Notes: generated by a model from the sequence alone, not told the origin. A stretch of 64,000 nt of DNA from UPXZ01 sp049840795 (GCA_049840795.1 JASGJK010000025.1:1-64000), one strand, 5' to 3'; positions 8,688 through 18,907 are shown, counted from the first letter of the stretch. Numbers and translations are program-made.

Positions 8688-10526
8688 TTAATTGTTTTCT
8701 TTTTTCTCTTTTTGTATCAATTCTTTGGGCTTTTGCTCCAATAATGGAGTTGTCAGATAATCAATGGTTTCTTCCATCTCCCAGTTTTTAATCAACGTTA
8801 GTTTTTTTGAATAATAATAGACAGCTTCCGGTTGTCTTTTTCCCGAATAACTTCCGGTATCCCATTTGCCGTTTCGATTTTTATCAATAAACATACGGAT
8901 ATAATAGTCACCCGGCTGTAAAAACTGAATATGTGTTCCTTTAGCAGTTGCTGGAGCACTTCTTATAACTTCGTCTTTCGGATTAAGTACCTGAAAAACG
9001 ATTGTTGAGTCGAAATTGGCAAGCATCAGTTTTAAACTTGAATAATCGTCTAAAGATTTAATTTTGAAGTCGTTCTTTAATTTATTGGTATGAGTGTCAT
9101 AAATACTGTGAAATGCTGTGGAATCAAATATCAATACATAGTTTGCTTCGGGCTTCCAGTTATATTTTATTTCATATTTTAATCCGATTTCGCTTGTTCT
9201 GCTTAAATTAAACTTTACCGGTATCGGGATTGTATCTCTCATCTCGCTTAAATGAATCTTGGCGCTGTCAAGCGATTTGACAGGGACATCAAAATCTAAT
9301 GATATGGCTTTGTAAACATCAAAACTTCCCGATAAATTGGTTTTTACATTCAGGAAGTTGGTTTTTGCTTCTGCCGGTTTGTTGTCATTTTTATCCGACT
9401 TAGCCAACTGTGCATTTTTATTCCGTCGTAGTGTGAGATGCAGTGTATCGGTAGTGTAAACCAATTGATTGGTAGAGTCTGTCTTCTGATAACGCATTTT
9501 CACGGAAATTGTATCGGAATTTATCCATTTTTCATCCTTTATCCAGTAAGTAAGGGTATCTAAAGTCTGATTTTTCTGGATAAGCGGATCTTCTTTCCAT
9601 TCGCCATTCAGTGGCGTAAGCGATGGTAGTTCCGTTGCCGGCGCGTTAAAGAAGAGTGTAAAATGGTTTTTCTCTTTCCGTTCTGCTTTGACAAAGCGCT
9701 GTTTCTTTCCTGAATTTTCTTTAAAATAGCGCAACAATATATTTTCGGGCAAGAATCGGACTGCTTTACTTATTTTGATTGTATCAACCGTTACCGAATC
9801 TTTCCAAATAGTGTCTCTTTTTTGATAAATTTCCACCGAAGGGGAAAGTACAGAGTCGTTAAAAGCAATTCCTTCTCCGGGCTGATAAATATTGTCGCGA
9901 CTGTCGTCTTTTAGTGCACGAAGAATGTATTTACCCTCTTTGATGTTTGGGACGGTAAACTTTCCGAGATCATCACTTTTGGTAATGCGTAGAAATGGTT
10001 TTTTGAAAAAAGCCGAATCTGTAAAATCGGAATATATCCCAACGGTGATTCCTTGTAATGGATTTAGATTTTCGGCATTTATCAGTGTTCCGCTAATTTG
10101 TAACGTATCTATGGTATTACCGGTGGCAAAAGCAAAAACGTAATTTTTTAACGGATTATTTTCGTTATTATCGACAATGGCATCGCTAAAGTTAATAGAA
10201 TACGTTGTGTTAGGCTGCAAAGTATCATTAAATTCAATCAAAAGTTTTCTGCCGAATGCCTGAATATTGGGAGCAGTATGCTGCGGAGGTGAAATTATGA
10301 CTTTTTCCGCAACTTTTTGTACGATTATGTTTTCGTCAAAAATGATTTCAATTTTCTTTTTCGATACATTCAGCGCTTTGTTGTCGGGTATCGATTTTAT
10401 AACGCTTGGCGGAATAGTGTCTTTTGGTCCGCCTTGCGGTCCTTGTCCGCGATTGGCGCAAGAAGCTATGAATAACGTAATAATAGCTACAAATAGAACA
10501 GATTGTATGTAATATCTCAATTTCAT
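8688..10526 (-). CDS. Ig-like domain (Big_5-type) lipoprotein
   Basis: 612-residue probable lipoprotein. The signal peptide (LFVAIITLFIASC) ends in a lipobox with Cys near residue 23. GPQGGPKDTIPPSVIKSIP, the standard opening of the Bacteroidetes Big_5-type Ig-like domain, follows directly, then NKALNVSKKKIEIIFDENI. A middle segment (NLNPLQGITVGIYSDFTDSA) resembles a CarboxypepD_reg-like fold. The C-terminus carries GDYYIRMFIDKNRNGKWDTG, an EF-like acidic loop common at the end of this family. The predicted location is the periplasmic or outer-membrane face. Only 4 bp separate it from the upstream DUF2851 gene, so they form a co-transcribed pair. Function is unknown. Confidence 0.85.
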   Translation of the reverse strand: MKLRYYIQSVLFVAIITLFIASCANRGQGPQGGPKDTIPPSVIKSIPDNKALNVSKKKIEIIFDENIIVQKVAEKVIISPPQHTAPNIQAFGRKLLIEFNDTLQPNTTYSINFSDAIVDNNENNPLKNYVFAFATGNTIDTLQISGTLINAENLNPLQGITVGIYSDFTDSAFFKKPFLRITKSDDLGKFTVPNIKEGKYILRALKDDSRDNIYQPGEGIAFNDSVLSPSVEIYQKRDTIWKDSVTVDTIKISKAVRFLPENILLRYFKENSGKKQRFVKAERKEKNHFTLFFNAPATELPSLTPLNGEWKEDPLIQKNQTLDTLTYWIKDEKWINSDTISVKMRYQKTDSTNQLVYTTDTLHLTLRRNKNAQLAKSDKNDNKPAEAKTNFLNVKTNLSGSFDVYKAISLDFDVPVKSLDSAKIHLSEMRDTIPIPVKFNLSRTSEIGLKYEIKYNWKPEANYVLIFDSTAFHSIYDTHTNKLKNDFKIKSLDDYSSLKLMLANFDSTIVFQVLNPKDEVIRSAPATAKGTHIQFLQPGDYYIRMFIDKNRNGKWDTGSYSGKRQPEAVYYYSKKLTLIKNWEMEETIDYLTTPLLEQKPKELIQKEKKENN

Positions 10527-10530
10527 TTTG

Positions 10531-11799
10531 TTACTTTAAAGTCAAAATTTGACGACCAATGCGACAACGAAGACATTTTTTCTCATCACAGTATATTTTT
10601 TTTAGTTGCAGTAATGCTTGTGAATCAAAAGCATTTGCTGCGTTGATGTTTAATGCGTGCCATTTTGCAATTACGGAATTGTTCTCAGCAGGAAGAGTCT
10701 CCAGCAGGCGAAACGCTTTTTCGATGTACGTTTCTTCGTTCTTTTTTCGTCCGTAGGCAAAAAGAAACGGTACGACCGTGTTTATCAGCAAAACATCAAT
10801 AGAACTGTTTCCTATTGTTTTTTTTGATGAAGGACTTTCCTTCCCGAATAAATAATGTTTTGTCCAATAATCCGATACCTCGCTTTGAAATATTTTTCGT
10901 AAATCGTTTATATGTTCAATTTCCAATATTTTTGAAAAAAGTTTTGTTGATTTATGTATCAACTTACTAAACTGTGCCAATCGGATATGTGGAAAATTAT
11001 CGGGTCGTAATCGTAACAATTTCCATTGCAAAGCAGCGATCGGTGTCAGATTATACTTTGTTTGCAAAAAACGGTACTCTTTCTGTAACGACAATTGATA
11101 TTCATCGCTATCCGTTTGCTCTAACAAACCCGCCTGCCCCAAAAGTAACGCCTCTAACTGAAACAGATTGTCTTTATGTTTTGCCAATACGTTTAGTGGC
11201 AACGATTTTGCAGTCATTTCAAAAGGTAGCCCATTGATACCGAATCCAAAGCTACGCGCCAGCGAAATATAAAATGCCTCTTCCCAATGGTTTTCCGTCT
11301 GCTCAAGTAACTGAAATATCAATTCTGTTTTCTGCTCCAATCGTTCAGTGAGTAGGGTGTCTTTCCACGTTGCAATTCTGATACTTTCCACTTGGCTGAT
11401 TTTGTCTTCGCACGAAATCCACTTCTTGTTGGCAAGCAATTCGTCGTAGTTTCTTTTGATATGTTCGGGTATTTTCAGTTCCATCTGCGGAATTCTTTCC
11501 CCGTTGGTTCTGAATACGTCCGTATCTACGTTCTCAGCAATATGCAGAATTACATTGTCATAAGCTTTGTCATTAGAGTGGCGATGTCTTTTCCAGTCCG
11601 AGCTTCGTTGATGAAATTCTATATTTCCAGCCCAGACAGTTCCATCGATTTTTATTTTGGCGTTAAAAAAATCGGGACCTGCATCGCTGTTGAAAAGGCC
11701 ACAGTCAATCACCTCCATTTCATCACCATCAATTGTTTTTAGTTGGTGTTGCGGAAATAGTTTGTATTGCCAGATATAATGTAAAATCGATTCATTCAT
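10531..11799 (-). CDS. DUF2851 family protein
   Basis: 422 residues, matching the Bacteroidetes DUF2851 family in length and motifs: MNESILHYIWQYKLFP at the start, CGLFNSDAGPDFFNAKI and EFHQRSSDWKRHRHSNDKAY near residues 33-80, and a Cys-rich tail (CDEKKCLRCRIG). The early D..GPDFFNA...GNIEFH region has the look of an acidic nuclease-like active site, but that is only a guess. There is no signal peptide, so it is cytosolic. The family often sits next to the Ig-like lipoprotein gene, as here. Confidence 0.85.
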   Translation of the reverse strand: MNESILHYIWQYKLFPQHQLKTIDGDEMEVIDCGLFNSDAGPDFFNAKIKIDGTVWAGNIEFHQRSSDWKRHRHSNDKAYDNVILHIAENVDTDVFRTNGERIPQMELKIPEHIKRNYDELLANKKWISCEDKISQVESIRIATWKDTLLTERLEQKTELIFQLLEQTENHWEEAFYISLARSFGFGINGLPFEMTAKSLPLNVLAKHKDNLFQLEALLLGQAGLLEQTDSDEYQLSLQKEYRFLQTKYNLTPIAALQWKLLRLRPDNFPHIRLAQFSKLIHKSTKLFSKILEIEHINDLRKIFQSEVSDYWTKHYLFGKESPSSKKTIGNSSIDVLLINTVVPFLFAYGRKKNEETYIEKAFRLLETLPAENNSVIAKWHALNINAANAFDSQALLQLKKIYCDEKKCLRCRIGRQILTLK

Positions 11800-11965
11800 A
11801 CAAAAAACTGATTTTAGGAGCAGAAAACAAAGATTTTTAGTTATAAAAGACCCTGGATCAAACTGTTTTCAACTACTTTCCTCCATACGAGGAGGGGAGT
11901 TTTAAGAATGAGTTGCTTTTTTTTATAAATACAAAAATAAAAAATATTATTTTATCAGCCTTCAT

Positions 11966-12583
11966 TTATTTGTATAAACGCATGGATATAATTTTGTATC
12001 CATTCTTTTCCCAGTATTCTAATGCCAACGGAAGTGCTTGCAGCATATTTTTTTGTGCCTTTAACGAATCGTGAAAAACAACAATAGAACCGTTGCGTGA
12101 TTTTTTTTTCACTATCTTCATTATTTGCTCAACGGACATTGTGCTGTCGTAATCGTAAGTGATAAAATCCCACATTATAATTTTATAATCCGACGACAAA
12201 CGTTTTATTTGTCGGTGGGTTATTTGTCCGTGTGGAGGCCTGAATAATTTACTGTCAATATAATTTGCTGCCTTTTGTACGTTGTCAACATATTCTTCAT
12301 CAGCAAACGAAAATCCTTTGATGTGGTGAAAGGTATGATTTCCTACCTGATGTCCTCTTCGTATCACTTCCATATAGGTTTCGGGGTGCTTCCTCACGTT
12401 ATCACCAACACAAAAGAATGTAGCTTTTGCATTGTAGTTATCTAATATATCCAGCACTTTTGGAGTCACTTCCGGTATAGGTCCATCATCAAATGTAAGG
12501 AAGATATTTTTTTTATCCGGATTCTCACGCCAGACAACCCCTTTCCAACACCATCTTATTAACGCCGGTACCTGAAATTTCAT
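11966..12583 (-). CDS. Polysaccharide deacetylase (NodB-type)
   Basis: 205-residue metal-dependent carbohydrate deacetylase, carbohydrate esterase 4 fold. Motif 1 is FLTFDDGPIPEVTP with the two catalytic/metal Asp residues. Motif 2 is GHQVGNHTFHH with the metal-binding His pair. Motif 3 is FRPPHGQI, and a late motif VVFHDS completes the set. No signal peptide is evident. It likely removes N- or O-acetyl groups from a cell-surface polymer. The 166-bp gap to the next gene downstream holds only short hairpins, and the gap on the DUF2723 side is 80 bp. Substrate cannot be told from sequence. Confidence 0.9.
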   Translation of the reverse strand: MKFQVPALIRWCWKGVVWRENPDKKNIFLTFDDGPIPEVTPKVLDILDNYNAKATFFCVGDNVRKHPETYMEVIRRGHQVGNHTFHHIKGFSFADEEYVDNVQKAANYIDSKLFRPPHGQITHRQIKRLSSDYKIIMWDFITYDYDSTMSVEQIMKIVKKKSRNGSIVVFHDSLKAQKNMLQALPLALEYWEKNGYKIISMRLYK

Positions 12584-12663
12584 ACGCTTTGTTCTGATAA
12601 TAAGAAAAAAACTTTGCCAAAGTTTTTTAATTTTGGCAAAGTAAATCGTAAGTCACAATGATT

Positions 12664-15600
12664 TTATTTAGCTTGCATATTGTAGTAAGTGGCAAAACGC
12701 TCAAAATGCTGATAATACTTATTGAATAACGTTTTTTGTTTTGCCATATCACTCAATTGTAAAATATGATTTAACAAAGCCAGATTTTGTTCTATGTTTC
12801 TCATAGAGGTGCTTTGTTGTGACTTGGTCAACTGGGTGTACCAATTCAGATATTCCACATTGCTTTTAGCGACAGTATCTAAGATTTTGTTTCCCTCATT
12901 GTACATTCCCAATTGGTAATAATACTGTCCCAATAAAGTAGAAATGTAATTGTTGTGCGGAACCGTCTTAGCTGGAATCATTTTCTCCGAATAAGCCAAT
13001 GCTTTTTTAGCGCGCGCGGTGTCGCCTTGTTGCAGTAAAGCTTCAACCAAGTCTGCAAATAACATACGGTGAGTGCTGCACATCCGCATAATATTTTCGT
13101 CAATATATACTTTAGGATTATTGATACCTCCGAATTTGAATTTATTCATTATGTTGTCATACATCTCCTCTACATTGACATTTTTTTTGTTGCTACTATT
13201 TTTTACCGGAACAATATGATTTGCCAAGCCGGTGCTTTCTACGTAATTGTTAAAACTTTTCGGATAATAATCATCGCCAACGGTAGTGGCAATGTACATC
13301 GGACGTTTCCACTGATTTATACGAAGCATTTCAAACATCATTATGGAGCTTTTGGTCATTCGTCTATCTAAATTAAAAAACATTTCTGTAACAATACTGT
13401 CAGCTTTAGCCGGCGATACAGTTCCTGTTTTTAAGACAATTTCTTTGTTAACAGGAAAATAAAGTTGTTTCGCGGGGAAAAATCCTTCACCGTCCATTTT
13501 TGTACTTGGGTCTTTGCTAAGCAAAAAGTCAAACGCCGTATTCATATCCAATGATTTGCCTTGCAGTGCATCTTCGGCGCTCACAACATCGTTTGTGCCT
13601 TGTATGTATTGTTCCGGTGTCCACGAGATTGGCAATGCTGCTGATTCGTAGGCGCTTCGTTTCATTTGGTCAATGTACCAGTCTGTTTGCAAGTAACTTA
13701 GATTGCAAACCCGAATATCTTTGCGCACACCTTCCACTTCCTGATTATACCAGAGAGGGAATGTGTCATTATCGCCATTGGTAAAAATAATGGCGTTAGG
13801 TTTGCACGACATCAGATAATTTTGTCCAAAATCACGTGCGGTATATCGTCCGCTGCGATCGTGATCATCCCAGTTTTGAGCTGCCATTAATATCGGTACG
13901 CCCAAGCACGCAAAAGTTACTACGCCGGCGCTAATGTTTTTAGAAAGGAATTTATTTAATAGCTGAATTATCCCCAATACACCAAGCCCTATCCAAAGGC
14001 TGAAAGCATAGAACGAACCGGCATAAGCATAGTCTCGCTCACGTGGCTGATACGGGGTTTGATTCAGATAAACAACGATTGCCAATCCAGTCATCAAGAA
14101 AAGTAATAATGTAACCCAAAATCCTTCCATCCCTTTTTTGCCGGTGTTTAGCAAGAAGAACAAGCCCAAGATTCCAAGCAAAAACGGAAGCATATAATAA
14201 ACGTTATGTCCTTTGTTGTTTTTTAACTCACTCGGTAAACTTTGTTGATTGCCTACCAGTATATTATCAATAAATCCTATACCGGTAATCCAATTTCCAT
14301 GCTCAATTTCGCCAGAGCCTTGCATATCGTTTTGACGCCCGCTGAAGTTCCACATCAAATAGCGCCAATACATAAAATTAACTTGATAATCGACAAAGAA
14401 ACGAATGTTTTCCCCAAAAGTGGGTTTGTATTCAGTTTTTTGCTGTCCGGAGTAAGGGTCGTTATAAGTTATCGGAGTTCCTTTAATATTTGCCCACATC
14501 TTGTATCCTGAAATGTGCGATGATTCGTCGCTATACATTCTGGGGAAGAGCATCATAAAGTCATCACTCATTTTTACGTCCATTTTATAGCCGGCAACGA
14601 TGTATTTATCTTTTTCGTTCGGGCTTGTTTTTGGTTTTGGCGCGTAAAGCGGTTTTTTAGTGATATCAAGTTTCATATAATTACCATCTTCCACCACCTT
14701 AGGAGGGGCGTTATATGTTGCTCCGAAAAGCAACGGACGATCACCGTACTGTTCACGGTTCAGATAATATTTTAACGCAAATACGTTATCCGGAGAGTTC
14801 TGATCCATTGTAGGGTTGGCTGCTGAACGAATCATAATGACGGCATAAGTAGAATAACCTATCAACATCACAGTTACCATTAGCATTGAAGTATTTAACC
14901 AGCGTGCGGTCACATTTTTTCTCTTGTAGTAGAAAAATCCGGATAGCGCGGCAATTAAAATGATACCAATAAATAAATTTTCTCCTATAAAAGGTATGCC
15001 CACCAACGTAGCTGCTAAGGTAAACGAAAGGGTCATTCGCAGATAATTTTTATCAACGTAAGATTCATAAATAGACCAAACGATAGCTGCAATCATTAAA
15101 ATAAGGTAAATGAACATTCCGCTGTTGAAGGGCATTCCGAGTGTATTTACAAAAAACAACTCAAATTGAGCGGCTACGGTGGTGAATCCGGGTATAATGC
15201 CATATTGGGTGAAGCCTAAAATAGCTACACCTGCTAAAAAGGTGACAATACTTCCTTTTATCGTGGGGGTAAATTTTTTGAAATAATAAATAAATACAAG
15301 CGCCGGAATGGCAAGTAGGTTGAGTAGGTGCACTCCGATGGAAAGTCCCATCAGGTAGGCTATCAGAATTAGCCAACGGTCGGAGCCTGGTTTCTCTTCA
15401 ACGCTTTCCCATTTCAACATCAACCAAAATACGAGCGCCGTGAATAGCGATGAAAATGCGTACACTTCACCTTCGACAGCTGAGAACCAAAATGTATCTG
15501 AAAATGTATATACCAAAGCTCCAATCATACCGGCACCGAGTACTCCGATGATATTGGCAAGGGTGTAATCTTCTTCTGATTTTAGTAACGTCTTTTTAGC

Positions 15601-15900
15601 AATGTGTGTTATAGTCCAGAATAAAAATAGTATATTGAAAGCGCTACACAAAGCTGAAAAAGAATTTACCATAGCGGCTATGTGGGTTGTATTTGATGCA
15701 AATAGCGAAGAGAACTTTCCCATCAGCATAAAAAACGGTGCTCCGGGTGGATGTCCCACATTCAGTTTATTGGCAGAAGAAACAAACTCGCCACAATCCC
15801 AAAAACTTCCGGTGGGCTCAATGGTTGTTAAATACGTTACGGCTGCAACAGCAAATGCTACCCAACCGAAGATGTTATTCAGCAATTTAAATTTTTTCAT
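12664..15900 (-). CDS. DUF2723 membrane protein (protein O-mannosyltransferase-like)
   Basis: 1078-residue polytopic inner-membrane protein. The N-terminal helix and the first periplasmic loop carry TTIEPTGSFWDCGEF and KLNVGHPPGAPFFMLMG, the DUF2723 signature. The acidic D/E here corresponds to the catalytic loop of GT-C glycosyltransferases. About 10-12 hydrophobic segments fill residues 1-670. A soluble C-terminal part (from about 680) contains NGDNDTFPLWYNQEVEGVR, also conserved in the family, and ends in TPR-like helices. Members are candidate O-glycosylation enzymes of Bacteroidetes surface proteins. The gene stands alone on the minus strand. Confidence 0.88.
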   Translation of the reverse strand: MKKFKLLNNIFGWVAFAVAAVTYLTTIEPTGSFWDCGEFVSSANKLNVGHPPGAPFFMLMGKFSSLFASNTTHIAAMVNSFSALCSAFNILFLFWTITHIAKKTLLKSEEDYTLANIIGVLGAGMIGALVYTFSDTFWFSAVEGEVYAFSSLFTALVFWLMLKWESVEEKPGSDRWLILIAYLMGLSIGVHLLNLLAIPALVFIYYFKKFTPTIKGSIVTFLAGVAILGFTQYGIIPGFTTVAAQFELFFVNTLGMPFNSGMFIYLILMIAAIVWSIYESYVDKNYLRMTLSFTLAATLVGIPFIGENLFIGIILIAALSGFFYYKRKNVTARWLNTSMLMVTVMLIGYSTYAVIMIRSAANPTMDQNSPDNVFALKYYLNREQYGDRPLLFGATYNAPPKVVEDGNYMKLDITKKPLYAPKPKTSPNEKDKYIVAGYKMDVKMSDDFMMLFPRMYSDESSHISGYKMWANIKGTPITYNDPYSGQQKTEYKPTFGENIRFFVDYQVNFMYWRYLMWNFSGRQNDMQGSGEIEHGNWITGIGFIDNILVGNQQSLPSELKNNKGHNVYYMLPFLLGILGLFFLLNTGKKGMEGFWVTLLLFLMTGLAIVVYLNQTPYQPRERDYAYAGSFYAFSLWIGLGVLGIIQLLNKFLSKNISAGVVTFACLGVPILMAAQNWDDHDRSGRYTARDFGQNYLMSCKPNAIIFTNGDNDTFPLWYNQEVEGVRKDIRVCNLSYLQTDWYIDQMKRSAYESAALPISWTPEQYIQGTNDVVSAEDALQGKSLDMNTAFDFLLSKDPSTKMDGEGFFPAKQLYFPVNKEIVLKTGTVSPAKADSIVTEMFFNLDRRMTKSSIMMFEMLRINQWKRPMYIATTVGDDYYPKSFNNYVESTGLANHIVPVKNSSNKKNVNVEEMYDNIMNKFKFGGINNPKVYIDENIMRMCSTHRMLFADLVEALLQQGDTARAKKALAYSEKMIPAKTVPHNNYISTLLGQYYYQLGMYNEGNKILDTVAKSNVEYLNWYTQLTKSQQSTSMRNIEQNLALLNHILQLSDMAKQKTLFNKYYQHFERFATYYNMQAK

Positions 15901-16376
15901 TGTTTTGAAAATGATATTATATTCGATGAATTATGTTGTGTATAGGCAAATAATCAATGCTATTAATAAATTATGAATTGAGAAAGTGTTTTCTAAAAAT
16001 GGAATAATTATTATTTGGTACTATTTAATTTTACACATTTAACAAAAAAACGTTCAAAGATACAAAGAAATTTCATTCTAATATGAATACACATTGGTTT
16101 TTAGTGATTATTAAAAAAATGATTATCTGGTAATTTACTTGCTCCTGACCTTTGATGCTTTTGGTCATAATTTTAAAATATATTTTACTCAGTCTAATTA
16201 TGCCTGAATGTTCAATACTGCCAAAATAATTGAAATAAACATTTTCGGGAACATTCATTGATCTAATTAGCAGATGGTTGATTGATGAATAACGTTTATT
16301 AAAGTTCAAAAGGTGGAGAATTTCATCAAAAATTCTCCACCTTTTGAACTTTGGTTGTCAGTTGTTTATGCGTTAT
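15901..16376. other. Intergenic region without a supported gene
   Basis: A 476-bp AT-rich gap. The only ORF (16073-16309, minus, 78 residues) has no recognisable motif, no clear ribosome-binding site and biased AT-driven composition, so it is not called. The gap holds one strong hairpin, listed separately, and presumably the promoter of the DUF2723 gene near 15901-16020. Confidence 0.6.
16303..16350 (-). terminator. 21-bp perfect hairpin downstream of the small lipoprotein gene
   Basis: The arms 16303-16323 and 16330-16350 are exact complements (core AAAAGGTGGAGAATTT) with a 6-nt loop. The hairpin lies just past the stop of the lipoprotein gene on the minus strand. Only a short T-rich stretch follows, so it is a probable but not textbook terminator. 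Confidence 0.7.
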
Positions 16377-16859
16377 TTATTGCTTTCCACATCTAAAAAT
16401 ACAAGCAGCATTGGTAATTTTCACGGTGTTTTTCTCGTCAATTATATTCAAACGATCGCGTAAAAAAGCGCTGTCAAGTATATTGTTGTAATATTTCATC
16501 AACAGCATAGAATCTTTCGATATGGAAGTGTTAAATGTTACTTGAGGCAAAGAATAAATCGTCAGTACTTTGCTGAAATGATTGTAGAGATAAGTCTTTG
16601 CTTTTACGCTGTCTTTGTATAGAATATCGCATGTGTTATTGGTATTGAATGTGAGCTTCGCATCAAGCATCAACCGATCGTTCAATGCGATGAAATCACT
16701 TATTTTGCGAGTCACACTGTCCACATTTGTTTTGACGTAAGGTTCGGCTTTTACAATTTTCCAAGTGCCTGTAATCAATGGATCGGCACTTTTATCTTCT
16801 TTGCAAGAAAGTGCAAATATTGCAACCAATATGAGGGTTGCTGTTATATTTTTTTTCAT
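16377..16859 (-). CDS. Small lipoprotein, lipocalin-like
   Basis: 160 residues starting MKKNITATLILVAIFALSC: a lipoprotein signal peptide with Cys19. The mature part opens with ITGTWKIVKAEPYV, a pattern (GTW near the start) seen in lipocalin-like Bacteroidetes lipoproteins, followed by alternating beta-strand-type sequence. No catalytic motif is visible. It has its own upstream gap of 500 bp and a downstream hairpin, so it is probably monocistronic. The family assignment is tentative. Confidence 0.7.
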   Translation of the reverse strand: MKKNITATLILVAIFALSCKEDKSADPLITGTWKIVKAEPYVKTNVDSVTRKISDFIALNDRLMLDAKLTFNTNNTCDILYKDSVKAKTYLYNHFSKVLTIYSLPQVTFNTSISKDSMLLMKYYNNILDSAFLRDRLNIIDEKNTVKITNAACIFRCGKQ

Positions 16860-17361
16860 GTCTTTTCCTTTGTTTTTTTGAGTGTTTTTTATGTAATAAA
16901 TTTATTTTTAGATATTTGCTGTTGTTCTTGTTTGTACGATAATATCCGTACAAAGCGTTGATATATATTCGATCAATGTTTGCCTATTTTATGGGAATAA
17001 AGGATTCGGCAAAAGTTAACATAAAAAACATAATTCTCGAAAATAATACAGTATGCTGTTTTTATTATCCGATAATGAGTGCTTTTTCTCTTTTGTTGGC
17101 AGAATGCCGAAGCATAAACTTCCCGCGTTGCAAAGTTAAAGAATTATTCATCAGAAACAAATAGGCAAAACGATTACCCCACTTAGCCTGTTTTTGTTTT
17201 TTGCAAAGTCCTTCAGAAAGAATCAGTATCCGAAACGTTTTTTCAAGTGTTTTTTGTAACTTTGCATTTTGTCAGTAAAAAAACATCGGACGTCATAATC
17301 ATCTCCATAGGCGAAAGTTGCTGCCGGATATCTGAGCGCTGATGTGTAAAATCTATTCAAT
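16860..17361. other. Divergent intergenic region between lipoprotein and serS
   Basis: A 502-bp gap. A small plus-strand ORF (16958-17164) lacks a ribosome-binding site and family features and is not called. A candidate Bacteroidetes -7 element TAACTTTG lies at 17257-17264, about 98 bp before the serS start; no convincing TTG-type -33 element is seen at the usual distance. No T-box or riboswitch is recognised. Confidence 0.45.
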
Positions 17362-18633
17362 ATGCTTACATTAAAATACATTACCGAGAACAAGGAAGAA
17401 GTGATCAAACGGTTGGCTAAGAAACACTTTGATGGTACAAATATCATCAACGAAATAACCGCGGTTGACGAAAAAAGAAAAGCGACACAAACGGCAGCCG
17501 ATAATTCTTTAGCTGAAATGAACGCACTCTCAAAAGAGATTGGTCGGCTCTTCAAAGAAGGAAAACAGGCAGAAGCCACAGCTGCCAAAGAAAAAACAGT
17601 TGTGCTGAAAGAAAGCATCAAGCAACTCACCGATTTGCAAGCCGATTTGGAACAAAAACTCACCGATTTACTTGTTTTGGTACCTAATCTTCCACATACA
17701 AGTGTTCCGGAAGGAAAGCACGCCGAAGATAATGTTGTGGAAAGAACAGGAGGCAGTGTTCCTGAACTTCCTGCTGATGCTGTTCCTCATTGGGACTTGG
17801 CTAAAAAATACGATCTAATAGATTTTGAACTCGGTGTAAAAATAAGTGGTGCCGGTTTTCCGGTATATAAGGGCAAAGGCGCTCGCTTGCAACGCGCACT
17901 TATCAATTTCTTTTTAGATAATGCACGTGAAGCCGGATATTTAGAGGTACAGCCACCTTATGTGGTCAATGCCGCTTCCGGTTATGGTACCGGTCAACTT
18001 CCGGATAAAGAAGGACAAATGTACCACGCCACTTTAGACGATTTGTACCTGATTCCTACGGCAGAAGTGCCGGTAACCAATATTTATCGCGATGTAATTT
18101 TGGATGAAAAAGAATTGCCCGTGAAAAATACGGCGTATTCGGCTTGTTTTCGTCGTGAGGCAGGTTCTTATGGAAAGGATGTACGTGGTTTAAATCGTTT
18201 ACATCAGTTTGACAAAGTAGAAATTGTACGTATAGATACCCCCGAACATTCCTACGAGTCGCTGACTGAGATGGTAAATTATGTGCAGTCGTTGGTCGAA
18301 AAATTAGAACTGCCGTGGCGTATTCTTCGTCTTTGCGGTGGTGATATGAGTTTTACCTCCGCGCTTACATTCGATTTTGAGGTTTTCTCCGCTGCTCAAA
18401 AACGATGGTTGGAAGTGAGTTCGGTTTCTAATTTTGAAAGCTATCAGGCAAACAGATTAAAATGTCGTTACCGTAATGCCGATAAAAAGACACAACTTAC
18501 TCATACACTGAATGGAAGTGCTTTAGCATTGCCGCGTATTGTAGCTGCTTTGCTCGAAAACAATCAAACGCCGGAAGGTATCAAAATACCGAAAGCATTA
18601 GTGTCTTATACGGGATTTGAAATGATTGATTAA
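17362..18633 (+). CDS. serS: Seryl-tRNA synthetase
   Basis: 423 residues, the usual length for this class II synthetase that charges tRNA-Ser (and tRNA-Sec) with serine in the cytosol. Residues 1-105 form the long antiparallel coiled-coil arm (rich in K/E/A). The catalytic core shows GTGQLPDKEGQMYH, motif 2 ACFRREAGSYGKDVRG with HQFDKVE, and motif 3 LNGSALALPRIVAALLEN. The start ATG opens the family N-terminus MLTLKYITENKEEV. A strong terminator follows. It is the only gene of its transcript. Confidence 0.97.
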   Translation: MLTLKYITENKEEVIKRLAKKHFDGTNIINEITAVDEKRKATQTAADNSLAEMNALSKEIGRLFKEGKQAEATAAKEKTVVLKESIKQLTDLQADLEQKLTDLLVLVPNLPHTSVPEGKHAEDNVVERTGGSVPELPADAVPHWDLAKKYDLIDFELGVKISGAGFPVYKGKGARLQRALINFFLDNAREAGYLEVQPPYVVNAASGYGTGQLPDKEGQMYHATLDDLYLIPTAEVPVTNIYRDVILDEKELPVKNTAYSACFRREAGSYGKDVRGLNRLHQFDKVEIVRIDTPEHSYESLTEMVNYVQSLVEKLELPWRILRLCGGDMSFTSALTFDFEVFSAAQKRWLEVSSVSNFESYQANRLKCRYRNADKKTQLTHTLNGSALALPRIVAALLENNQTPEGIKIPKALVSYTGFEMID

Positions 18634-18658
18634 AAAAAAGGTTCTTTTTCAAAAAAAC

Positions 18659-18693
18659 AAAAGCGGGTAACATTATCCCGCTTTTATTTTTTT
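18659..18693. terminator. Rho-independent terminator after serS
   Basis: The stem AAAAGCGGG (18659-18667) pairs with CCCGCTTTT (18677-18685), with a 9-nt loop, and is followed by ATTTTTTTT. The opposite strand is also T-rich after the stem, so it may serve the convergent winged-helix gene too. Confidence 0.85.
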
Positions 18694-18706
18694 TGCTCAG
18701 AGTTTC

Positions 18707-18907
18707 TTATACCAAAGCAACAAAAACCTCTCCTTCGTTTTCTTCTCTAAAGGAGATTTTACCTTCACGCGCTAACCAACCTAAAGCTAGATTCAAGTCT
18801 TTTTCTGCAAGTTTGGTAGCTTTTTTTACGGCTTTCAAATTTAATTCGCCATTTTCTAATACCTTCCATACAAGTCCGGCATTAAAACCAATTCTTTCTT
18901 TGTACAT
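18707..18907 (-). CDS. Winged helix-turn-helix protein (DUF2582-like)
   Basis: 66 residues beginning MYKERIGFNAGLVWKVLE and containing LKAVKKATKLAEKDLNLALG then WLAREGKISF. This is the compact winged-helix domain of the DUF2582 family, common in Bacteroidetes. The recognition helix is the KATKLAEKDLNLALGWL part, and the wing is the following F-rich hairpin. It probably binds DNA or a partner protein; the target is unknown. It is convergent with serS and shares the bidirectional terminator. Confidence 0.85.
   Translation of the reverse strand: MYKERIGFNAGLVWKVLENGELNLKAVKKATKLAEKDLNLALGWLAREGKISFREENEGEVFVALV

Noticed and set aside
16073..16309. 78-residue minus-strand ORF
   Set aside because: No ribosome-binding site, no motif, AT-driven composition; it lies in a gap next to a terminator.
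16958..17164. 68-residue plus-strand ORF upstream of serS
   Set aside because: No supporting start signals or family features; it probably overlaps regulatory DNA.
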